Assembly (NCBI GenBank): GCA_030639035.1
Contig: DAOWDM010000033.1
Location: forward strand, 1-16,496
Source: Alphaproteobacteria bacterium
GTDB lineage: Bacteria > Pseudomonadota > Alphaproteobacteria > DAOWDM01
Reading direction: 5' to 3'
Length of the DNA stretch: 16,496 bases
Shown here piece after piece: positions 6,780-12,680 of the stretch (position 1 is the stretch's first letter; every line of letters starts with the position of its first letter). Position numbers and translations under genes: made by a program. The notes under the pieces were generated by a model. It did no database searches, had not been told where the DNA came from, and saw only the letters and a program-made list of their open reading frames with translations.

Positions 6780-8452
6780 TTTTTTACCTTTTTTACCATT
6801 TTCAACAGATTTCCAGCGTTCTTTGGAGGCTTGATAAACTCTACTTTATCCATGATTTCACGAATAAAAGAAGTCCCTAAACCGCCAGCTCGGATATCAT
6901 CAAAATCTCGCGGAACAATTTTATCTAATTCAACCGATGGTGCAAAGTCCGTTAGATATACAATTATATTATCACCATTTTGTGAAACTTCGACAATAAT
7001 ATTATTTCCATCACGATATTCTTTGTATGCATGGCGGATTATATTCTGACAAGCCTCATCAACTGCCAGTACAATATCATTTATTGTTTTTTCACAAGAG
7101 GTGCATTTTTTTGCTGTTTTTTTTATTTCAGTGCGGATTTTTTTTAAATTCTCAGCCTTGGCTGATATTTTCATTGATAAAAGTTTTTTATGGTGGTTTA
7201 CAACTAAAAAAGTCACGTCATCATGGAGTTTTGTTTTTGTTGAATTAAGAATATCCAGCAATGTTTTTGGCTGTTCGTTCGCTGGAAATTTTGATATGTT
7301 GGAAATTAGCTTGCGAACTCCTTTTTCTTCCAGTTCTTTATTGTTTGTTCTCGCTTCTGTTAAGCCATCTGTGAAAATATAAAAGCTTCCATCGTTTAGG
7401 TTTATTTCTTCTTCTGGATAACCATCAGAACCTGCAATATCCCTTGCTATTCCAAGTGGCGGAGCTTCTGCTGGAAAGTCGATAAAAGTCTTTGTTTCTG
7501 AGTCAAAATAAAGAGGAGGCTCATGTCCTGCATTGGCAAAACAAACATTTCCTGTCGCAGGGTCAAAAAAACCACCTACCATAGTTACAAACATGCCTTT
7601 GGAATTTGTTTCACATAATTCATTATTTATAACAGCCAGTAATTTACTCGGTGAATGAATGGTTTTTGCAAGACAACGAAACAGGCTTGATGTTTTAGCC
7701 ATAAGAAGAGCGGCATTCATTCCTTTTCCTGATACATCTCCTAAATTAAACCATACTCTTCCATCTTCTAGCTTTCCTGTATCAAAAAAATCACCTGATA
7801 CAGTCTTTGCAGGCACGTTTATCCCATGAACAGGAAAATCATCAGGCAGGTTTTCAGGCAAAAGTCCACGCTGAATTTCGGCAGCAAGCTCAAGTTCTTT
7901 ACGCATTACTTCTTTGCCTATAAGCTCCTTTGCCATGCGTGCATTTATTATTGCAAGAGCAGCAGATGAGCCAAGAGCTTCTAGTAATTTTTTATCTTGT
8001 TCGTTGAAAAGCCCGTTTCCTGCTCGTTTATTTATAACTTCAATTGCTCCAATGCAGTCGTTTTCAAACTGCAAAGGTGCACAAAGAATAGAGCGGGTAA
8101 CAAAGCCTGTTTTCTTATCAACATTTACATCAAAATCAGGGTCTTTAGTTACATCACGCACAAGTTTGGAGACTCTTTTTGAAACAGTCTCCCCAATGAT
8201 GCTTTTTTCATTTGCAGGAATACTTAAGCCTTCGATATCTATCGGACCTGCACATGCACGACAGATTAATTCTGACTTGTCATCGTTTTGCAGAAAAACC
8301 GAAGCAGCTTCTGCATCAAGATGAGCAGCTACAAGCTCAAGCCCTTTTTGCAGAACTTTTTTTATATCTCGAGTTTTAGTGAATTTGTAGTTCATCTCGG
8401 CAATAAGAGCCAGATGATCAACGCCATTACTTATAATATCTAAATTACCCAT
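6776..8452 (-). CDS. GAF - PP2C (SpoIIE/RsbU) phosphatase - HATPase (RsbW-like kinase) fusion protein
   Basis: Partner-switching regulator with both opposing activities in one 558-residue chain. Residues about 14-172 are a GAF sensor domain (DAEAASVFL, SILCAPLQF, IGAIEVINKR). Residues 180-200 form the helical linker (ELAAEIQRGLLPE) typical of RsbU-type phosphatases. Residues 205-420 are the PP2C domain with all expected metal-binding acidic residues: D221 in GDFFD, D239 in GDVSGKG, D362 in FTDGLTEA, and D411/D412 in DDVTF. Residues 425-556 are an RsbW-like GHKL ATPase: N-box DEACQNIIRHAY (N470), a G1-like LTDFAP (D502) and G2 box GGLGTSFI (523-530). The likely substrate is the STAS protein of the next gene, whose start overlaps this stop. 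No Shine-Dalgarno sequence precedes the ATG; instead TATAAT lies 7 nt upstream, so the mRNA may be leaderless. The input sensed by the GAF domain is unknown. Confidence 0.9.
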   Translation of the reverse strand: MGNLDIISNGVDHLALIAEMNYKFTKTRDIKKVLQKGLELVAAHLDAEAASVFLQNDDKSELICRACAGPIDIEGLSIPANEKSIIGETVSKRVSKLVRDVTKDPDFDVNVDKKTGFVTRSILCAPLQFENDCIGAIEVINKRAGNGLFNEQDKKLLEALGSSAALAIINARMAKELIGKEVMRKELELAAEIQRGLLPENLPDDFPVHGINVPAKTVSGDFFDTGKLEDGRVWFNLGDVSGKGMNAALLMAKTSSLFRCLAKTIHSPSKLLAVINNELCETNSKGMFVTMVGGFFDPATGNVCFANAGHEPPLYFDSETKTFIDFPAEAPPLGIARDIAGSDGYPEEEINLNDGSFYIFTDGLTEARTNNKELEEKGVRKLISNISKFPANEQPKTLLDILNSTKTKLHDDVTFLVVNHHKKLLSMKISAKAENLKKIRTEIKKTAKKCTSCEKTINDIVLAVDEACQNIIRHAYKEYRDGNNIIVEVSQNGDNIIVYLTDFAPSVELDKIVPRDFDDIRAGGLGTSFIREIMDKVEFIKPPKNAGNLLKMVKKVKK

Positions 8453-8459
8453 GTTTGCA

Positions 8460-8465
8460 ATTATA
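8460..8465 (-). promoter_or_regulatory. Candidate -10 box for the mla/partner-switch operon
   Basis: A perfect TATAAT on the - strand ends 7 nt before the ATG of the GAF-PP2C-HATPase gene. Transcription from it would begin at or next to the start codon, giving a leaderless message, which agrees with the missing Shine-Dalgarno sequence. No good -35 box is seen 16-18 bp upstream, where the HU terminator hairpin lies, so an activator or extended recognition might be needed. Confidence 0.4.
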
Positions 8466-8476
8466 GCGGTTTACAC

Positions 8477-8516
8477 ACAAAAAAGCACCACTCTTTAATT
8501 TTAAGGAGAGGTGCTT
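8477..8516 (-). terminator. Intrinsic terminator of the HU gene
   Basis: Strong hairpin read on the - strand. Arms AAGCACC (8483-8489) and GGTGCTT (8510-8516), one A/A mismatch, then CTCTTTAA (8491-8498) with TTAAGGAG (8501-8508), closing a 2-nt loop. A run of six T on the - strand (8484-8479) follows. It lies 28 bp beyond the HU stop and separates HU from the lipid-transport operon. Confidence 0.85.
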
Positions 8517-8543
8517 AAAAGGAGTTTTTAAATCAGAGAGAAC

Positions 8544-8819
8544 TTATTTGTTCACAGTATCTTTTAAAGATTTACCTGGTTTAAAACGTACAGTATTTGA
8601 AGCCTGAATGCGGATTTTTTCACCAGTACGTGGGTTTTTACCATCACGAGCAGCTGTTCTTGTTGTTTTGAAAGTTCCAAAACCAGTTAGACGTACATCA
8701 TTTCCGTCTTTTAGTGAAGAAGATATAGTTTTAAAAAAAGCATCAACAGCTTTTGCACTGTCAATTTTTGAAAGACCAGAATCTTCTGATACAGACGCAA
8801 CAAATTCAGTTTTGTTCAT
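8544..8819 (-). CDS. hup: HU family nucleoid DNA-binding protein
   Basis: Small basic histone-like protein of 91 residues that binds and bends DNA as a dimer. The sequence is canonical HU: NKTEFVASVSEDSGLSK helix-turn start, the VRLTGFGTF signature at about 42-50, the DNA-binding beta-arm with R-x-G-x-NP-x-TGE (DGKNPRTGEKIRI, 59-71), and the FKPGK-x-LKD C-terminus. An AAAGGAA ribosome-binding site precedes the ATG. It stands alone as a transcription unit, with its own candidate promoter upstream and a strong terminator downstream. IHF can be excluded by the HU-type arm and length, but whether this is an alpha- or beta-type copy cannot be decided. Confidence 0.97.
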   Translation of the reverse strand: MNKTEFVASVSEDSGLSKIDSAKAVDAFFKTISSSLKDGNDVRLTGFGTFKTTRTAARDGKNPRTGEKIRIQASNTVRFKPGKSLKDTVNK

Positions 8820-8861
8820 CTTTTATAGTTCCTTTTGTTATATATTTCATCAAAGTAGTAA

Positions 8862-8889
8862 TGTATAACTAAAAACACCTGCAAGTCTA
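8862..8889 (-). promoter_or_regulatory. Candidate promoter of the HU gene
   Basis: On the - strand, TAGACT (8889-8884) as a -35 and TATACA (8867-8862) as a -10, each 4/6 to the sigma-70 consensus, with 16 bp between them. Transcription would start near 8855 and leave a leader of about 36 nt containing the AAAGGAA site. The call is by eye only. Confidence 0.35.
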
Positions 8890-8925
8890 GTGTTTACTTA
8901 TAGTTTTTTGTTTTTTTCATGTTTT

Positions 8926-9804
8926 TTAGCAATTAGATGTACAAATTTCAACCGAATCGTTTTTTTTGTTTGAAATGAATTTAATCATAATCATTCCTAG
9001 TACAACTAGAGTACACCCAAGAAGCTTCTGCCATGAAAGAGTTTCTGAAAGCAGAAAATATCCCAGAAACAATCCAATTGCAGGCTCGAAAAATAAAAAC
9101 GGAGTGATTTTTGTAACTGAATATTTACCTATCAGATAATACCAAAAGACCTGAGCCAAGATAAAGGAAACAATGCCTATGTAAGCAATCGCTCCCCATG
9201 CTGTTATGCTTGCTGTTTTAATAGCATCAAGCTGCCCATCTTCAAATAAAAATGAAAGAATCAAAAGCTGTGGAAATGCAAAAAAAGCACCCCAGCCAAC
9301 AAGTATAAGCGGTGAAACGGCAGACATTTTTTTGATAATAATATTTGAAACAGCCCATGCAAAAGCAGAACCAGCTATTAGAAAAACAGGTAATACAGAT
9401 TCAACTGATGGAGTTTCTGCTATCATTACTACACCTGCAAAAGCAACAGCCATACCTGACCATTGCAATTTATTTAGCTTTTCATTAAAAACAAGAAATG
9501 CCATCAATGCACTAAAAGGAACAGCAAGTTGAAACACAATGGTTGTGATGCTGCCTTCGATATATTTTAATCCTAAAAGTGTTAATGCTATTTCACTCGT
9601 TATTCCAACTGAAAGCAAAAGAAGCCCTTTGATATGCTTTTTAGATGGATAGAAAAATGGAGTAAGAAAAACAATTGGGAAAAAAACCCGTATTGCACAC
9701 ATTATGATAGGAGGAAACTCAGCTACGCCGAATTTAGCTATAACGAAATAGCTTCCCCACATGCACACTGTTAAAAAGGCAAGACATGTATCTTGAAATT
9801 TCAT
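8926..9804 (-). CDS. EamA/DMT-family transporter
   Basis: Inner-membrane drug/metabolite exporter-type permease. The 292 residues comprise two repeats of five hydrophobic segments, the EamA two-repeat layout. Family hallmarks include the start LAFLTVCMWGSYFVIAKFG, the end-of-repeat block IVFQLAVPFSALMAFLVFNEKLNKLQWSG and its second-half equivalent ITPFLFFEPAIGLFLGYFLL with SETLSWQKLLGC. Proteins of this kind export amino acids, nucleosides or other metabolites, and the substrate cannot be told from sequence. The C-terminus is short and polar and ends in Cys. The Shine-Dalgarno sequence is weak. No terminator is seen before HU, 106 bp downstream, so some read-through into HU is possible. It diverges from the MucR-like gene across a 228-bp AT-rich gap. 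Confidence 0.9.
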   Translation of the reverse strand: MKFQDTCLAFLTVCMWGSYFVIAKFGVAEFPPIIMCAIRVFFPIVFLTPFFYPSKKHIKGLLLLSVGITSEIALTLLGLKYIEGSITTIVFQLAVPFSALMAFLVFNEKLNKLQWSGMAVAFAGVVMIAETPSVESVLPVFLIAGSAFAWAVSNIIIKKMSAVSPLILVGWGAFFAFPQLLILSFLFEDGQLDAIKTASITAWGAIAYIGIVSFILAQVFWYYLIGKYSVTKITPFLFFEPAIGLFLGYFLLSETLSWQKLLGCTLVVLGMIMIKFISNKKNDSVEICTSNC

Positions 9805-9858
9805 CTGTTTTTCTGCTTTAATAATTGACAGTCCGAACTCTTGTCCATTTTAATATAA

Positions 9859-9880
9859 ATATTGTCTTTTGATACAATAT
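9859..9880. promoter_or_regulatory. Dyad symmetry in the eamA/mucR-like divergent region
   Basis: Perfect inverted repeat ATATTGT (9859-9865) and ACAATAT (9874-9880) with 8 nt between, in the very AT-rich gap between the divergent transporter and regulator genes. It is placed like an operator upstream of the EamA gene; MucR-type proteins often bind AT-rich DNA upstream of their own gene. No binding evidence is available. Confidence 0.3.
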
Positions 9881-9968
9881 GAAGTTTGTAAAGTAAAACG
9901 TTTCCGAGCTTTTAAGTTTAATTTTTGTTTTTTTATAAAATTCATTGGTATAGAAAAGTATTGAGATA

Positions 9969-9997
9969 TTGATATTCTTTATTAAATATTTTATACA
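9969..9997 (+). promoter_or_regulatory. Candidate promoter of the MucR-like gene
   Basis: TTGATA (9969-9974, 5/6 to the -35 consensus) and TATACA (9992-9997, 4/6 to the -10 consensus) separated by exactly 17 bp. The start point would be about 10004, leaving a leader of about 29 nt that contains AAAGGA before the ATG at 10033. Confidence 0.5.
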
Positions 9998-10032
9998 TAA
10001 AATTACTGTTTTTAATAAAGGATTGTAATAAA

Positions 10033-10452
10033 ATGACAGACCAGCCAAGTAAAGACGAGCTTTTGTTGCTGACAGCACAGATAATTTCATCGCATGCTAG
10101 GAACAATACTATAAATATTAATGATATTCCTGCCGCTATTCATGAAATTTATAAGGCTTTGGCTGCTGTTGGCGGCATGCCTCATCGTAAAGAGCATCTA
10201 CAGCCAGCAGTTTCTATAAAGAAGTCTGTTACTCCAGAATATATTATCTGTCTTGAAGACGGTAAAAAACTGAAAATGCTGAAACGTCATTTAAAAACAG
10301 CATATAACATGACACCTGAAGAGTATCGTGAACGTTGGAATCTACCGCCAGAATATCCAATGGTAGCTCCAGAATATGCAAAACACCGTTCTAAGCTTGC
10401 AAGAGAAATAGGTCTTGGTAAAAAAGATAATCGTAAAAAGAAGAAAGTATAA
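10033..10452 (+). CDS. Ros/MucR-family transcriptional regulator
   Basis: DNA-binding regulator of the mainly alphaproteobacterial Ros/MucR family, whose members control exopolysaccharide, motility, virulence or cell-cycle genes and often their own transcription. At 139 residues it has the normal family length. The N-terminal half (8-48) is the helical oligomerisation region. The C-terminal half is the zinc-finger-like domain: SVTPEYIICLEDGKKLKMLK, RHLKTAYNMTPEEY and W-x-LP-x-EYPMVAPEYA. Of the four Ros zinc ligands only C73 and H86 are present; the second Cys is D76, and the final His (expected at +4 or +5 from H86) is A90/Y91. The C-terminus is polybasic (GKKDNRKKKKV). An AAAGGA site precedes the ATG. 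The downstream tRNA seems to have its own promoter. Confidence 0.92.
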   Translation: MTDQPSKDELLLLTAQIISSHARNNTININDIPAAIHEIYKALAAVGGMPHRKEHLQPAVSIKKSVTPEYIICLEDGKKLKMLKRHLKTAYNMTPEEYRERWNLPPEYPMVAPEYAKHRSKLAREIGLGKKDNRKKKKV

Positions 10453-10498
10453 GAATAATATAAAATTTTTTCTTGCATAAGGCATTAATTATTCTTAT
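10449..10498. repeat. Inverted repeat at the end of the MucR-like gene
   Basis: Perfect 11-bp arms ATAAGAATAAT (10449-10459) and ATTATTCTTAT (10488-10498), starting in the last codons of the regulator gene. The 28-nt loop contains a TTTTTT run, but the hairpin is not followed by a T tract. It may stabilise the mRNA end or help to terminate. Confidence 0.4.
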
Positions 10499-10501
10499 CT
10501 T
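10473..10501 (+). promoter_or_regulatory. Candidate tRNA-Ala promoter
   Basis: TTGCAT (10473-10478) and TATCTT (10496-10501), separated by 17 bp, would start transcription near 10508, about 14 nt before the mature tRNA 5' end. The match is by eye. Confidence 0.35.
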
Positions 10502-10521
10502 CATCAAGATTAATGCTTTGT

Positions 10522-10597
10522 GGGGTTGTAGCTCAGTTGGGAGAGCGCTTGGATGGCATTCAAGAGGTCGTGGGTTCGATTCCCTCCAGCTCCACCA
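10522..10597 (+). tRNA. tRNA-Ala (anticodon GGC)
   Basis: A 76-nt cloverleaf with encoded CCA. Acceptor arm GGGGTTG pairs with CAGCTCC (two G-U pairs). D arm GCTC/GAGC. Anticodon stem CTTGG/TCAAG with loop ATGGCAT, so the anticodon GGC is at 10555-10557 and reads the alanine codons GCC and GCU. The variable loop is AGGTC and the T loop TTCGATT. The T stem GTGGG/CCCTC has one T-T mismatch at its second pair. A terminator follows 10 nt later. Confidence 0.96.
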
Positions 10598-10607
10598 CTT
10601 AAAAACA

Positions 10608-10644
10608 AAGGGTTAGCAAAAAGAATTGCTAGCCCTTGTTTTTT
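10608..10644 (+). terminator. Intrinsic terminator after tRNA-Ala, probably bidirectional
   Basis: A 12-bp stem, AAGGGTTAGCAA (10608-10619) with TTGCTAGCCCTT (10626-10637), one G-T pair, loop AAAGAA, followed by GTTTTTT (10638-10644). Read on the other strand the same stem is followed by TGTTTTT, so it can also end transcription of the convergent Sel1-repeat gene. Confidence 0.88.
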
Positions 10645-10693
10645 GTTTGGTTCAAAGTTGGTTTTGGAATTTCAATTTTGCTAATCTTAATTT

Positions 10694-11239
10694 TTATTCC
10701 TCTTCATTCCAATTCCGAGTAAGTTTTTGTGCTTTGGCTATTTGTTCAGGTGTCATTTTAGAAGCTAAAATTTCAAGGTTTTTAATAGCTCCTTTATTTC
10801 CTCCAATTGCAGCAAGATTAAACCACATATATGCTAAAACATCATTTTGTATAACACCTAGACCATTGCTATGCATGCCGCCAAGAACTAATTGAGCTTC
10901 TGCATATCCTTGATTTGCAGCTTTTCTGCACCATTTAACGGCTTTTTTGTTGCTCTTAGGAACTCCATTTCCAACATCATACATAAGCCCAAGCAGTAAT
11001 TGAGCTTCTGCAAATCCATGCTCTGCAGACTTCTTACACCATTCAAAAGATTTCCTATTATCTTGAGGTACGCCATTTCCAGTATCATACATAAGTGCAA
11101 GCAATAATTGAGCTTTTGCATCTCCTTGCTCAGCTTTAGCTTTCATTCTCTGAATATCGACTTTAGGCGGTTTTCCTTCCGCTATTACAGGTGCTACACT
11201 AAATGTTAATACTAGCAGTAAAATTGCAATATATTTCAT
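10694..11239 (-). CDS. Secreted Sel1-repeat protein
   Basis: Exported repeat protein of 181 residues. Residues 1-20 form a signal peptide (KYIAILLLVLTFSVAPVIA, likely cleaved after A20). Residues 36-71, 72-107 and 108-143 are three 36-residue Sel1-like repeats with the pattern A-x-x-G-x-A-x-AQ-x-x-L, then Y-D-x-GNGVP, and a fourth partial repeat (AYMWFNLAAIGGNKGA) reaches the C-terminal cap MTPEQIAKAQKL. Such alpha/alpha solenoids act as adaptors in the periplasm, often in envelope stress or host interaction; the partner is unknown. The first two repeats are also very alike at the DNA level. AGGA lies 10 nt before the ATG. The downstream bidirectional terminator probably ends this transcript. 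Confidence 0.88.
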   Translation of the reverse strand: MKYIAILLLVLTFSVAPVIAEGKPPKVDIQRMKAKAEQGDAKAQLLLALMYDTGNGVPQDNRKSFEWCKKSAEHGFAEAQLLLGLMYDVGNGVPKSNKKAVKWCRKAANQGYAEAQLVLGGMHSNGLGVIQNDVLAYMWFNLAAIGGNKGAIKNLEILASKMTPEQIAKAQKLTRNWNEEE

Positions 11240-11265
11240 GTTGTTTTTTCCTAACTGATAAACTC

Positions 11266-11306
11266 AACCGTCATTGTTGTATATGTCAAGTAATTCGATG
11301 ACGGTT
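11266..11306. repeat. Intergenic inverted repeat related to the 1855 element
   Basis: Perfect 9-bp arms AACCGTCAT (11266-11274) and ATGACGGTT (11298-11306) with a 23-nt loop, between the GGT-like and Sel1 genes. The right part (TCAAGT at 11286, ATGACGGTT) is shared with the end of the palindromic element at 1863-1882. There is no T-run on either side, so an ordinary terminator is unlikely. Confidence 0.45.
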
Positions 11307-11312
11307 CTTATT

Positions 11313-12680
11313 TTAATTCCCTACTATCAAAGCCATTCCTGAACCTCGTGGGTCTTTTTCTGCATTGCAGGTTTCAGGATATGGAGGGATTCCTTTGGTG
11401 CAGTTGAAAGAATTTACTCTTCCAGAAGAATCTTTTTCTTTTAATGTTTGCGTTGCCACAGCCAGAGGGCGTTTTCCTAGAAGAGCTTGAGACGCAACCA
11501 ATGTCATATCCGTTACTGCAAATTTACCAGAAGCAACACTTGCGAATCTCATTTCATTTACAAAATCATTAGCAACCAGCATCAAAGCCATTTCTGTAGA
11601 AGGAGCTACTAGAGGAACGGCTGGAATCATACCAGTATTAGCCAGCAAAGTCCCATTTCCAAACATTTCCCCCATTGTAAGAGAGCAAGAAACAGTCATT
11701 CCAGAAGCATCTGCTATTATAAAACCTGTGCTTGCAGAATGATACTTTTCTGAATCTGCATGAGGTTTTTCTACTAAATTTAACGCCTCTGTTCTGTCCG
11801 AATTATTGTTTCCTGAAAGTTTTTCCCATAGCTCAGATGCTTTTCCTCCAGCTATATAAGCATGAGGAAAGTAAGCCGTATCATTTCCGAATGAAATTTT
11901 ATTTGAAGACCTCCAATTCGGTGCAAAAGCTTTTAACTCATCATAAGTCAAAGGAAGATTTAACGTTTTTGCTGATTCTACAATCTGTTTTGCAATTTTT
12001 CCTGAATAAAAATCACCAACTCCTTTTGCCCGCAGTCTTGAAAGTACTGTAGCAAGCTCAATCTGAGTAAGGAAATCCCCTTCTTTTATATTGTGGAAGT
12101 GGTTTAGTATTGCTTTGCTACCGTTTGATTTTTCATATTCAGCGATATCAACAGCAAAAGTACGAGATACTGGAGAACCGAATTTTGCAAGCTGTTCCGC
12201 AGGAGAAACAAGACTTTCCCAGCGTGCCTTACCTTTTTTAGCAAGAAGTGCGTAAAGAGCTCTAGGCAAAGCTGGTATTGCAACCGTACCGTTTTTTGTC
12301 TTAGCAAGAGGTCTGAAATCTAAAGTTTCAGCTTTTCCTGTTTTTGTATCATAAATCTGACACACGCCTCCACATGCTAAACCTGCTCTTGACGGCAATG
12401 TAACGGAAAGAGTCAAGGCAGTTGCTATTGCAGCATCGGCAGCGTTCCCCCCTCCTGCTAGGACTCTTTTTCCTGTTATTGTAGCTTGAGGCTCATCGGA
12501 AACTACAATACCTGCAAACGCTGGTTTATATTCCAGATTGCCCGTTGCGAGTTTAGTAACTCCACATGAGCAAAGCATTATACAGCAAAGAATTGAGACG
12601 CTACGTTGACGTATGCTGTTAAGTTCTTTACTAATATTGGGAAACTGTTTTTTTAAGGTTGAGCTATTGTTAAAACGCAT
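11313..12680 (-). CDS. Divergent gamma-glutamyltransferase-like (Ntn-hydrolase) putative lipoprotein
   Basis: Member of the gamma-glutamyltranspeptidase superfamily, but divergent and short (455 residues; GGTs are usually 530-580). The large-subunit hallmarks are present: GGGNAADAAIATALTLSVT (76-94) and LDFRPLAK with R123 at the glutamate-binding Arg. At the autoprocessing site, where GGT has T-T-H-Y-S, this protein reads S317-T318-G-F-I, followed by the expected MTVSCSLTMGEMFGNG. The P-L-S-S-M segment of GGT appears as PLVAP (356-360), and the catalytic Gly-Gly region as SGK (384-386), so classical activity is doubtful. The N-terminus has a hydrophobic run ending in LCSC (C39), a possible lipobox, after an unusually long polar lead. 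AGG lies 6 nt before the ATG. The gene diverges from the M48 gene with overlapping starts. Confidence 0.8.
   Translation of the reverse strand: MRFNNSSTLKKQFPNISKELNSIRQRSVSILCCIMLCSCGVTKLATGNLEYKPAFAGIVVSDEPQATITGKRVLAGGGNAADAAIATALTLSVTLPSRAGLACGGVCQIYDTKTGKAETLDFRPLAKTKNGTVAIPALPRALYALLAKKGKARWESLVSPAEQLAKFGSPVSRTFAVDIAEYEKSNGSKAILNHFHNIKEGDFLTQIELATVLSRLRAKGVGDFYSGKIAKQIVESAKTLNLPLTYDELKAFAPNWRSSNKISFGNDTAYFPHAYIAGGKASELWEKLSGNNNSDRTEALNLVEKPHADSEKYHSASTGFIIADASGMTVSCSLTMGEMFGNGTLLANTGMIPAVPLVAPSTEMALMLVANDFVNEMRFASVASGKFAVTDMTLVASQALLGKRPLAVATQTLKEKDSSGRVNSFNCTKGIPPYPETCNAEKDPRGSGMALIVGN

Noticed and set aside
7914..8324. 136-codon + strand open frame opposite the GAF domain region
   Set aside because: Antisense shadow of the GAF-PP2C-HATPase gene, with Ser/Arg/Phe-rich composition typical of shadow frames.
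9818..10090. 90-codon - strand frame across the eamA/mucR-like gap
   Set aside because: Composition is that of translated AT-rich DNA (Tyr/Lys/Ile/Phe), it overlaps the start of the MucR-like gene, and it shows no domain.
10626..10895. 89-codon + strand frame after the tRNA
   Set aside because: Begins inside the terminator hairpin and is antisense to the Sel1-repeat gene.
12613..12666. N-terminal extension of the M48 peptidase from ATG 12613
   Set aside because: It would add 18 residues before a clear signal peptide and lacks a ribosome-binding site; the TTG at 12667 fits better.
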